64,000 bases of DNA from Candidatus Cloacimonadota bacterium. GTDB lineage: Bacteria; Cloacimonadota; Cloacimonadia; JGIOTU-2. Both the position numbers and the translations under genes were made by a program. This document shows, piece after piece, positions 9,995 through 18,174 of this stretch (position 1 is the stretch's first letter; every line of letters begins with the position of its first letter). The stretch is taken from assembly GCA_030613025.1 (NCBI GenBank), contig JAUWMT010000005.1, positions 20,584 through 84,583 of the forward strand. Reading direction: 5' to 3'. The notes under the pieces are model-generated. The model had not been told where the DNA came from, did not search any database, and saw nothing but the letters and a program-made list of their open reading frames with translations.

Positions 9995-10097
9995 ATTATC
10001 ATATTCCTTGACGCAAAAATCGTAGTTTATTTCGTTGATAAATAATTTAAAATTCTCTTGTGAAAAAATAATCAGGAGGTCTCATGATATTTTTGAG

Positions 10098-10164
10098 ACA
10101 CGAGTCGGGTTGAAATCGTGCAAACTCCATCCCGAGTCATTCCCTTCGTGACCGACTCGTGATT
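10098..10164. repeat. REP-like composite palindrome, copy 2
   Basis: acaCGAGTCGGgttgaaatcgtgcaaactccatccCGAGTCattcccttcgtgacCGACTCGtgatt. Confidence 0.7.
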
Positions 10165-10185
10165 CCATGATAATATGTAATTATT

Positions 10186-10756
10186 ATGAGAGTAAAGAAA
10201 GAAAATTTTATTAAAGGAAGTTGTTTCCATATATACAATCACGCGGTTGAGCACCAAAATCTTTTCCGTAAAAAAAAATGATTATCTCAGAGTTATCAGT
10301 AAGTTTAAACAGAAAATACTATTATATCCCGCAACGATATTTTCTTATTGTTTAATGCCAAATCACTATCACTTCTTCATCCGGCAAGATAGTGATGTGC
10401 CCATATACAAAATCTTTAACGATATATTTTCGGGGTATACTTTATATTACAATCACAAATATAGCAGAAAAGGAACATTGTTTCGAAGTCCTTTGCAACA
10501 CAAAATAGTAGCAACAGAAAAATATTTTATCAGATTAAGCCTGTATATCCATTTCAATCCAGTGAAATCAAATCTTGTTAAAAGACCAGAGGACTGGATC
10601 TACTCAAATTATCTTGAATGGATTGGTAAACGAAAAGGGAAGTTATTTTGCAATGAGGTATGGGATTGGTTTGATCTAACACCGTTGGAATATTCAAAGA
10701 TGATGGAAGTTTATTCAGATGAAAAGTATGAGGAAGACAGGAAATTATTTGAATAA
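10186..10756 (+). mobile_element. REP-associated HUH (Y1) transposase, RAYT/TnpA_REP-like, with a frameshift at an A9 tract
   Basis: Frame from ATG 10186 (MRVKKENFIKGSCFHIYNHAVEHQNLFRKKK*) joins at A9 10270-10278 to ORF 10247..10756 (NDYLRVISKF..YCLMPNHYHFFIR HUH motif, LSLYIHFNPVKSNLV). Confidence 0.82.
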
Positions 10757-10782
10757 TGATAAACACGACTCAGCTTGCAAAG

Positions 10783-10846
10783 ATGAGTCGGGTTTAAAGA
10801 TTGAAATTCCATCCCGAGTCGTTCCCTTCGTGGCCAACTCGTGATT
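10783..10846. repeat. REP-like composite palindrome, copy 3
   Basis: atGAGTCGGgtttaaagattgaaattccatccCGAGTCgttcccttcgtggcCAACTCgtgatt. Confidence 0.7.
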
Positions 10847-10993
10847 TTCACAACCAACAAAAACATAATGTCATTCTCTCGAAAGCATGTCCTCAACTTG
10901 ATTGGGTATGGGAATCCAGTATTTTCGTATTCTCTGAATTCATATTTATCGCTTCCCTTCGCTTCACTCTCTACGCTCTTCTCTCCACGCTCT

Positions 10994-11956
10994 TCAAGCC
11001 TTCTTTTTCCTTCCAATACAGATATAAAAGAAAGAACTTCCCCAAAAAGCATAATAATGTTTCTTTTTTAACTCCTGCAAAATTTTGGAAGAAACATGTT
11101 GTTTTTGATCCTTAAGAAAATTATAATATTTTCTTAAAAGGTAGCGTGATCCCCCACCAGCTAATACTTTCTCATCGACTTCTTTTCTGATTGCTTTTTT
11201 ATCAAAGTGCTTCTTGCAATACCCTTTAATTTTTTGGGACATGTCTTTCTGCTCCGGCGTTTCGTAAGGCGGTAGCACAAATTTTACGATATCATTATTC
11301 CGAATATCGACATCCTTCAGATCTGCATCATGCATCAATTTTGGCAATTTAGAACCGATTCCCCAATCTCCTTCTCCGAGCTTTTTCCTACCCTCAGTCC
11401 AACAGAACTGCACCTTATGAATCAAAAGGAGTTCTTCCATAGAAAACTGATGAACAGAATTGTAACCCACCCTCATAGAGTTTGAAAGATTATCCGGTTC
11501 CATACAAATCACAATGCCGCCGTGTTTGACTATTCGCTTCATCTCGGCAATTGCTTTGTCCGGCTTTTCCAGATGCATCAGCAATGTTTGGCACATAACG
11601 AAATCAACTGAACTGTCCGGGAGGGGTAATGCGTAAATATCACCGACTAAAAACTCTGCAGAGCCCTCTTTCACCCAATCATTGGAAATTTCTTTTGTTT
11701 CAGAGATGAGCTTTTCCGATATATCGATGCCTATATATTTTCCACCTTTGCCGAAGTATTTCCAAAAAGTCCAGCCAAGATAACCAAGTCCGCAGCCCAC
11801 GTCAACACCTGTCATCCCGGATTTCAAGCCGATCCATTTTGCATACAGTTCGATGGAATCTTCTCTCCATAAAAACTTCCGCTCCTCGATAATGTGCTTT
11901 TTATACTCATTTTTCGACCAGTCGATTTTATCTGTTTTTTGATTCTTCTTTTTCAT
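10994..11956 (-). CDS. class I SAM-dependent methyltransferase
   Basis: GMTGVDVGCGLGYLGWTFWKYFGKGGKYIGIDIS, LPLPDSSVDFVMCQTLLMHLEKPDKAIAEMKRIVKHGGIVICMEPD. Confidence 0.85.
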   Translation of the reverse strand: MKKKNQKTDKIDWSKNEYKKHIIEERKFLWREDSIELYAKWIGLKSGMTGVDVGCGLGYLGWTFWKYFGKGGKYIGIDISEKLISETKEISNDWVKEGSAEFLVGDIYALPLPDSSVDFVMCQTLLMHLEKPDKAIAEMKRIVKHGGIVICMEPDNLSNSMRVGYNSVHQFSMEELLLIHKVQFCWTEGRKKLGEGDWGIGSKLPKLMHDADLKDVDIRNNDIVKFVLPPYETPEQKDMSQKIKGYCKKHFDKKAIRKEVDEKVLAGGGSRYLLRKYYNFLKDQKQHVSSKILQELKKKHYYAFWGSSFFYICIGRKKKA

Positions 11957-11974
11957 GATGCAAATCTCCAATCC

Positions 11975-13036
11975 TTATTCATTAATCCTATTTTTTCTTC
12001 GAGTTACGATACCTGTTTTTATACTTTTCCCAAGCTCTTCACAACGCTCCCAAAAATGCTTTATATTCTCAATAGCTTCATGTGAAATATAAAAATCTTT
12101 GTAGCTTTCCTCGAAAACCAAACAGCGTTTACGAAATACCTCCCAGAAAAATTCATCTTCAGACCCATCGATCTCAAAATTTGTGTTCAATCGATTGAAA
12201 TACTTGAACAATTTCTTATGGATATAGTCCGCAGTCCTCGCATCAGATTCACATTTTTCAAGATCGAAATCATCTAAATCATCGTCCGTCCTGAAAGTAG
12301 TTTTTAACTGTTCATAACATCTTTTGCATATTTTTTTCACCGGTTCTTTGTTATTTTCTATGATCCATTCCGAAGGTGGAATCTGAAAAAATAAAATGTC
12401 TATCGTTTTTTCAAATTCCGTTATATCTGTTTTAAAAATATTGGAATTAAAATCATCAAAAGCAGATCTTATCAAATCAGTGATGCGTGAGACGGAAATA
12501 TGTTCGGGATTGAATTGAAAATGCAAATTTGAAAAACAGAAATAGCGTAGTGCATCCAGATGTCCTGTGCAGGAATTAGTTGTTTTTATACCTGGAAGTG
12601 AATTCCAGATGAGCACTGCCCTTTCTGCGATCGTGTCGATGCTTATAAATTCTTCAATGCTTAATTTCCCTATCACACGTTGCCAGTCATCATTGCTTAT
12701 ATCGAGGTCGTTAAAGGTATAACTGAAATATTGAATGATCTCTGAATCATCAACTTTTCTTTTATTACTTCCATTCTGATGAGATTTGTAATAAAGTCTG
12801 TGCAATACCGGAATATCCGGCAAGACATCTGGAGTTCCAAAATAATTCGCAATGTTCAAAGCTTTGCGTATATGCTCTAAACGTAATGTCCCGCAAGGTA
12901 ATTCCAATCGGTCAAAGGTGAAAAGGTTTTTATTTATCAATACTTGAAGTTCATTAACATCTTTGCATTTGTCGATAAGAGCTTCTATTTTTTCTTTTGA
13001 ATAAGAAGGATTTGCGAAAACAATCTTATAGTTCAA
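11975..13036 (-). CDS. hypothetical protein
   Basis: 353-aa ORF co-oriented with neighbours; no family recognised. Confidence 0.6.
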   Translation of the reverse strand: MNYKIVFANPSYSKEKIEALIDKCKDVNELQVLINKNLFTFDRLELPCGTLRLEHIRKALNIANYFGTPDVLPDIPVLHRLYYKSHQNGSNKRKVDDSEIIQYFSYTFNDLDISNDDWQRVIGKLSIEEFISIDTIAERAVLIWNSLPGIKTTNSCTGHLDALRYFCFSNLHFQFNPEHISVSRITDLIRSAFDDFNSNIFKTDITEFEKTIDILFFQIPPSEWIIENNKEPVKKICKRCYEQLKTTFRTDDDLDDFDLEKCESDARTADYIHKKLFKYFNRLNTNFEIDGSEDEFFWEVFRKRCLVFEESYKDFYISHEAIENIKHFWERCEELGKSIKTGIVTRRKNRINE

Positions 13037-13054
13037 TGATTCTCCCTATTTTAT

Positions 13055-13110
13055 TTTGGGTTAAATTTTATATTTTACATTTTTCATTTTACATTTTCCA
13101 TTTTTACATT
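13055..13110 (-). repeat. AAAATGTAAAATG-type low-complexity repeat at a gene 3' end
   Basis: RC reads aatgtaaaaatggaaaatgtaaaatgaaaaatgtaaaatataaaattt, covering the last codons and stop of the DUF512 gene. Confidence 0.6.
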
Positions 13111-14295
13111 ATCAAGCGTCACACCATCAACATTGAACATCTCATTGGGAAGTATAAGTACATCATAGTTTTCTTTTTGAATTGCCTTCATCACATCCTG
13201 ACCAGCCAGCAAACCGGCGACTGTCACATCCTTACCAAGAAATTCATTCTCGACCTGAATTACTTTCCACTTTTGATCCTCTTTAGAATTAAGCTCATCG
13301 ACCAATCCCTTTAAGATAGAATAGAAAGAAACGCCCGTCACAAAGAGCACCTTTTTGTTCCTGTGCTGTTTTAGCAATTCATTGGAATAATTTTTCCAAT
13401 TATCAATAAAATCACGAACAAGTCCGATACCATTCTCAATCTGGGGAAAATCCTCATAATACTCATCTGCTGGAATCGGCTCATCAGCAAGAAGAAAGAA
13501 TTCATCGGCAAGTGAAACAATTCCTGAACTATATTTCTCCAGAAATTCTCGCCGCCATTTTTCCGATTGTAAAATAACTTCTTTTGCCTGAGCTTTGCTC
13601 ACTTTGGGGAGTCGAGTTAGATCTTCCCTGAATTTCGTTAAACCAACCGGCACAATCCCGATTGACTGAACCGCAGGATATAGAGAAGCAAGATCAAATA
13701 CAGATCTTTCAAGTTCTACGCCATCATTCCAACCTGGAATAAGCACGATCTGAGTATGCAAAGTAATTCCATTATCTGCGAGGAACGTAAGCTTCTCCAT
13801 GACTGAAATTTCTTTTTTATACCTCATTATCTTCTGCCGCAGGGCATTATTTGTAGTATGCACAGAAATGTATAAAGGTGAGAGATGCTGTTCAATAATC
13901 CTCTCATAATCTTTTTTAGTGAGATTTGAAAGCGTGATAAAATTCCCGTGAAAGAATGAGAGCCGAAAGTCATCATCCTTCACTTTGAGCGAGGGTCGTG
14001 CATCAGGATGGATCTGATCTACAAAGCAAAAAATGCAGTTACAACCACACTTACAAACCTTCATCGGATATAATTCAAGTCCAATATCCTCATCGATATC
14101 TTTCTCAAAAAAATGGGTGAATGTTCTTTCTCCCCTTTTAATCTGCAGCGTAATCTGCTCATCAGATTGATAAAATATGTAATCAAGCTCATCATGAATT
14201 GCATGACCGTTTATTAAAAGAAGGATATCTTCTGACTGGATCCCGATTTCATCAGCGATAGTATCAGGTACGATAGATTGTATTTTTACAGGCAT
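13084..14295 (-). CDS. DUF512 family protein (PDZ-like N-terminus plus radical SAM-like cysteine motif)
   Basis: IQSIVPDTIADEIGIQSEDILLLINGHAIHDELDY, CKCGCNCIFCFVDQIHPDARPSLKVKDDDFRLSFFHGNFITLSNL, GWNDGVELERSVFDLASLYPAVQSIGIVPVGLTKFRE. Confidence 0.9.
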   Translation of the reverse strand: MPVKIQSIVPDTIADEIGIQSEDILLLINGHAIHDELDYIFYQSDEQITLQIKRGERTFTHFFEKDIDEDIGLELYPMKVCKCGCNCIFCFVDQIHPDARPSLKVKDDDFRLSFFHGNFITLSNLTKKDYERIIEQHLSPLYISVHTTNNALRQKIMRYKKEISVMEKLTFLADNGITLHTQIVLIPGWNDGVELERSVFDLASLYPAVQSIGIVPVGLTKFREDLTRLPKVSKAQAKEVILQSEKWRREFLEKYSSGIVSLADEFFLLADEPIPADEYYEDFPQIENGIGLVRDFIDNWKNYSNELLKQHRNKKVLFVTGVSFYSILKGLVDELNSKEDQKWKVIQVENEFLGKDVTVAGLLAGQDVMKAIQKENYDVLILPNEMFNVDGVTLDNVKMENVK

Positions 14296-14344
14296 AATAA
14301 TAAGAAAGGCGGGAATGAACCCGCCTTTGAAATGTTTTTATAAC

Positions 14345-15487
14345 TTAGAATTTGTATTCTTTTGCGAGAATTTCCTGAGCTGCCGAAAGACCTGCCCCCC
14401 ACTTGAAATTCCATCCAAGTTCGTGAAGCACTATTTCCAGTGCAGAGAGCACCGAAATAATATCGAATATCTCGATGTAACCCATGTGAGCAATACGGAA
14501 TATCTTACCCTTAATGGGAGCTTGTCCACCTGCAATAGTGAAGCCATATTTATCACGAAGTGTCTTCACCAGCGCAAGCCCGTCCACAGATTCTGGTACT
14601 TTGACCGCAGTTGCCACATCACATGAAGGATGGGCGTAGATTTCCAAGCCAAGTGCTTCTGCTGCTGCACGTACAGCTTTTCCAAGCACTCTGTACTGAT
14701 AGAACATATTTTCGAGTCCACGCTCTTTTATCATGTCAATTGCAACAAGAAGACCTTTTATGTGAAGCACAGAACCGGTATAGGGATCAGTATTTGCAGC
14801 TAATTTTTTGCGATATTTCTTCCAATTAAAATAATAATTTGGTTGTATGCATTCATCGATAACTTTCCATGCTTTCTCACTAATCGCAGCATAGGCGTGT
14901 CCCGGAGGAAGCATAAGTCCTTTTTGCGAGCCAGCAACACAGATATCAACTTTCCAGTCATCCATGTAGAATTCCTGTCCGCCGAGTCCGGATATCGCAT
15001 CAATAACGAGCAACGCATCGGTTTTACTTACGATTTCACCGATCTCTTTTACCGGCTGCACACTACAAGTTGAAGTTTCTGTAAGCTGCGTGTACACGCC
15101 TTTTACGTCGGGATTTTCCTTGAGAAGTTTCTCGATTAGAGCAGGATCGACAGCGGTGCCCCATTCAATATCAACATACAGTGGCTGTGCACCGAATTTT
15201 TCTGCGATCTCACCCCAGCGTTCACCAAATTTACCACCGCGAATAATGATGGCTTTATCGCCTGGATTGAGCACATTGGACATAGCTCCTTCCATTGCGC
15301 CTGTACCGCTGGATGAGAATATCAATACATCATTTTTGGTCTGGAAGATATATTTCAGACCTTCGATCACTTTTCCTACCTTTTCTTTGAACGCAGGGGT
15401 TCTATGATGAACCATTGGCTCTGCCATTACCTGCAGGATCTTTTCCGGAACCGGTGTAGGACCGGGTGCTAATAGATATTTTTTCAT
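14345..15487 (-). CDS. class V PLP aminotransferase (alanine-glyoxylate/serine-pyruvate type)
   Basis: LLAPGPTPVPEKILQVMAEPMVHHRTPAFKE, LIFSSSGTGAMEGAMSNVL, VAGSQKGLMLPPG. Confidence 0.92.
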   Translation of the reverse strand: MKKYLLAPGPTPVPEKILQVMAEPMVHHRTPAFKEKVGKVIEGLKYIFQTKNDVLIFSSSGTGAMEGAMSNVLNPGDKAIIIRGGKFGERWGEIAEKFGAQPLYVDIEWGTAVDPALIEKLLKENPDVKGVYTQLTETSTCSVQPVKEIGEIVSKTDALLVIDAISGLGGQEFYMDDWKVDICVAGSQKGLMLPPGHAYAAISEKAWKVIDECIQPNYYFNWKKYRKKLAANTDPYTGSVLHIKGLLVAIDMIKERGLENMFYQYRVLGKAVRAAAEALGLEIYAHPSCDVATAVKVPESVDGLALVKTLRDKYGFTIAGGQAPIKGKIFRIAHMGYIEIFDIISVLSALEIVLHELGWNFKWGAGLSAAQEILAKEYKF

Positions 15488-15511
15488 TGCTACTCCCTTC
15501 TTTGTGAGTAT

Positions 15512-16645
15512 TTATTTTTTGCTGTATTCTTTAATTATTTCCATAACCCACAGGGTTACTTTTTCCATATCATCGATTTTAATATTTTCATGAGTGGAAT
15601 GCACATCATTCATGCCTGTGCCAATAATAGGAACTACAATACCATGTTCAAAAAATATATTTGCGTCACTCCCACCTCCACCAGTCTCTATTTTGGGTTC
15701 GATACCGATATTCCTTGCCGCCTGTTCAGCAATTTTCACGATCTCTTCTTCTTCGTTGATCTTGAGTGTAGCAAAATCTTTGATCACATGGGCTCTTGAG
15801 TGTGCCTTGAATACATTTGAATCAAACTTCACCTCATACTTGGAGGCAACTTCTTCAAAGGTTTTTATGATGTTATTAGTGACTTTTTCAAGTTTTGCTT
15901 CGTTGTGACTGCGAACCTCGCCGCTGATAAAACACTCTTTCGGAACAATATTATGTGCAAGCCCACCTTTGACATTTCCTACATTAGCAGTGGTTTCAAA
16001 ATCAATTCGTCCAAGTTTCAGTTTACCAAGAGCTTCCCCTGCAACCTGAATTGCATTGATACCTTTTTCAGGAGACCCGCCTGAGTGGGCTTCTTTACCT
16101 GTAACGATAATCTCAAAAACATTCAACGATGGAGCATGTGTGACGATCGTACCAACTCCATGCCAGTCCAGCGCAAAACCAACTTCGGCTTTAATGAGAG
16201 AATAATCAAGGTTCTTCGCACCAAGTAGACCGATCTCTTCTGAAATAGTGAACAAAACCTGGATCGGCGCATATTCGTAACCCTCCTCATCAAGGCGCCT
16301 TATCGCCTCAATGATCTGGGCAATTCCTGCCTTATCATCACTGCCAAGAACTGTTGATCCATCAGTTGATATAAGACCATCTTTGATAAGTGGCTTAATA
16401 CCTTTTCCAGGTACAACCGTATCAGTATGAGCACAGAGAAGAAGAGGTGCTTTATTGATCTTCCCTTTGAAATTTGCTATAAGATTTCCAATATTTCCCT
16501 GTGTCGTATGATGCGCATTATCAAAGATAACTTCCGCACCCATTTCAGAAAGATCATTCGCAATTTTTTCAGCTACCATCTTTTCATCTTTGGATTCACT
16601 ATTAATTTCAACTAATGAAATAAAATAATCAACTAATCTGTTCAC
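15512..16645 (-). CDS. M20-family metallopeptidase (PepT-like)
   Basis: LLLCAHTDTVVPGKGIKP, STVLGSDDKAGIAQIIEAI, FTISEEIGLLGAKNLD, GKEAHSGGSPEKGINAI, ETGGGGSDANIFFEHG. Confidence 0.92.
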   Translation of the reverse strand: MNRLVDYFISLVEINSESKDEKMVAEKIANDLSEMGAEVIFDNAHHTTQGNIGNLIANFKGKINKAPLLLCAHTDTVVPGKGIKPLIKDGLISTDGSTVLGSDDKAGIAQIIEAIRRLDEEGYEYAPIQVLFTISEEIGLLGAKNLDYSLIKAEVGFALDWHGVGTIVTHAPSLNVFEIIVTGKEAHSGGSPEKGINAIQVAGEALGKLKLGRIDFETTANVGNVKGGLAHNIVPKECFISGEVRSHNEAKLEKVTNNIIKTFEEVASKYEVKFDSNVFKAHSRAHVIKDFATLKINEEEEIVKIAEQAARNIGIEPKIETGGGGSDANIFFEHGIVVPIIGTGMNDVHSTHENIKIDDMEKVTLWVMEIIKEYSKK

Positions 16646-16822
16646 TATATCTCCTACAATATCATAATTTCAAACTAAACAATAAATTATTTTAGTTGGT
16701 TAATAGGTTTGCTGGTATATTCTTTGTCAAATATTTCAATTCCACCTTTTCTTTTGCTCGCCGAACACCTCTGTTATCCCTCTATTTTTGATCCAACCTC
16801 GCATTTTTATCTATCTGTTTTT

Positions 16823-17998
16823 TTATCCCACTTTCAGTACTTTAAACCAGATTTCATCATTCACAATAACCGCTTTGTATTGTACATTGTCGGCAATATA
16901 ATAAGTTTGATCGTCAATCAAAATCAATTCGCGGTCTTCCGGAAGGGTCTCGATCATCGCTCCAACAGGAATTTGCACGATGTCATATTCATCTTCATCG
17001 ATGACTTTGATGACCTTGAACCAGATCTCATCATTCACGATAACTGCTTTGTATTGAATTGCATCAGCAATAAAGTATGTTTCACCATCAACGATCAATT
17101 TCTCACTATAGTCCGGGATCGTCTCAACCACTGCACCGATCGGTGGACAGACTACCACGTACTCCTCTTCCTCTTCAACATAAATGTAGTAAACATTGCA
17201 GCAATAATAATACTCGATATCACGATACCAGAAAGCATAATAGTAAGGAGGAAGCCATCCTATTCGAAATCCAAAAGGAGGCCACACTCGGATGTAGTAA
17301 TCCCACCAAGGTTCGTAATAATAACCGTAATACCAACGATATTCAATATTATTGTAGATAATGATTTGAATGTTATCAAGCTCCTCGATTTCATTGATCT
17401 CAATAGTTTGTCGAGGAACATAATGGTTGATGTCGCTTGTAACAGTACCTTTGTTTAAAGGATTTTTTATCATCTCAGGATTGATGGAATTCTGCTTATC
17501 TGTGCTAGATTGGGTATTTGTAATGGACTCAGATTTGGATATGTATTTTTTTTGAGCATCAAAATTAAATCGCTTTGAGTCGTCAGTTGTTTTATTAGAA
17601 ACTTTCTCGATGATAGTCTTATTTGAAGATGGAATCCCTATCTTTTCGATTGGTACTTTGTTTTTGGAATCCTCTACTTTTTTTGTAGTGGGAATTTTTA
17701 CCACGGGCTTTTTCTTGTCAGAAGATTTATCATTTTCATCATCAGTTGTAGTGTTCTTCTTTACATCAGAGCTTTTTGTGCTTGTAACATCAGTGGACTT
17801 TTTATCAGTAGTTGGTTTCGTATCTGTCTTTGGTTTCTTCTCGACTTGAACTTTTTTGGTATCTTTAACGTCTGTTTGTTTCGTACTATTGGTTAGTTTT
17901 GTATTAGTACCAGCAATAGATTGGGAGGAAAATAGAAGCACAGTAAGAGAAAGGAGAAAGGTGAAAACTATGACATACTTAATCTTTCTTTTTTTCAT
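16823..17998 (-). CDS. secreted/envelope protein with K/T-rich linker, W/Y-rich core and duplicated DUF6515-like C-terminal module
   Basis: MKKRKIKYVIVFTFLLSLTVLLFSSQSIAG signal; repeats YFIADAIQYKAVIVNDEIWFKVIKV and YYIADNVQYKAVIVNDEIWFKVLKV. Confidence 0.7.
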   Translation of the reverse strand: MKKRKIKYVIVFTFLLSLTVLLFSSQSIAGTNTKLTNSTKQTDVKDTKKVQVEKKPKTDTKPTTDKKSTDVTSTKSSDVKKNTTTDDENDKSSDKKKPVVKIPTTKKVEDSKNKVPIEKIGIPSSNKTIIEKVSNKTTDDSKRFNFDAQKKYISKSESITNTQSSTDKQNSINPEMIKNPLNKGTVTSDINHYVPRQTIEINEIEELDNIQIIIYNNIEYRWYYGYYYEPWWDYYIRVWPPFGFRIGWLPPYYYAFWYRDIEYYYCCNVYYIYVEEEEEYVVVCPPIGAVVETIPDYSEKLIVDGETYFIADAIQYKAVIVNDEIWFKVIKVIDEDEYDIVQIPVGAMIETLPEDRELILIDDQTYYIADNVQYKAVIVNDEIWFKVLKVG

Positions 17999-18174
17999 TT
18001 TAACCACCCTGTAATTTTTTATCGTTTGTTTAGATGAACGATTATCTAAAAGGTTTAATGTTTTAAAACATATTACTTTCACGTGTCGAATGATTTTATT
18101 GACAAAATAATTTCCTCATTTTCTTGTCAAGATGGCTATGATAAAAAAATATATTCCATAGCAAAGAGGTAACA

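Noticed and set aside
9955-10846. Possible CRISPR array from the three GAGTCGTTCCCTTCGTGG copies
   Set aside because: Spacing is irregular (about 170 and 670 nt), a transposase lies between copies, and the units are palindromic REP-like.
10801-11115. 104-aa plus-strand ORF after the RAYT
   Set aside because: Starts inside a REP copy and overlaps the methyltransferase gene antisense; not supported.
16709-17458. 249-aa plus-strand ORF
   Set aside because: Antisense to the envelope protein 16823-17998; composition (I/N/D/V repeats) mirrors the opposite-strand repeats and no start signal is seen.
18095-18140. TTGACA..TGTCAA palindrome upstream of the metallophosphoesterase as a specific operator
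   Set aside because: TTGACA-like words occur at several gene starts here and are more simply -35 elements; no second conserved operator found.
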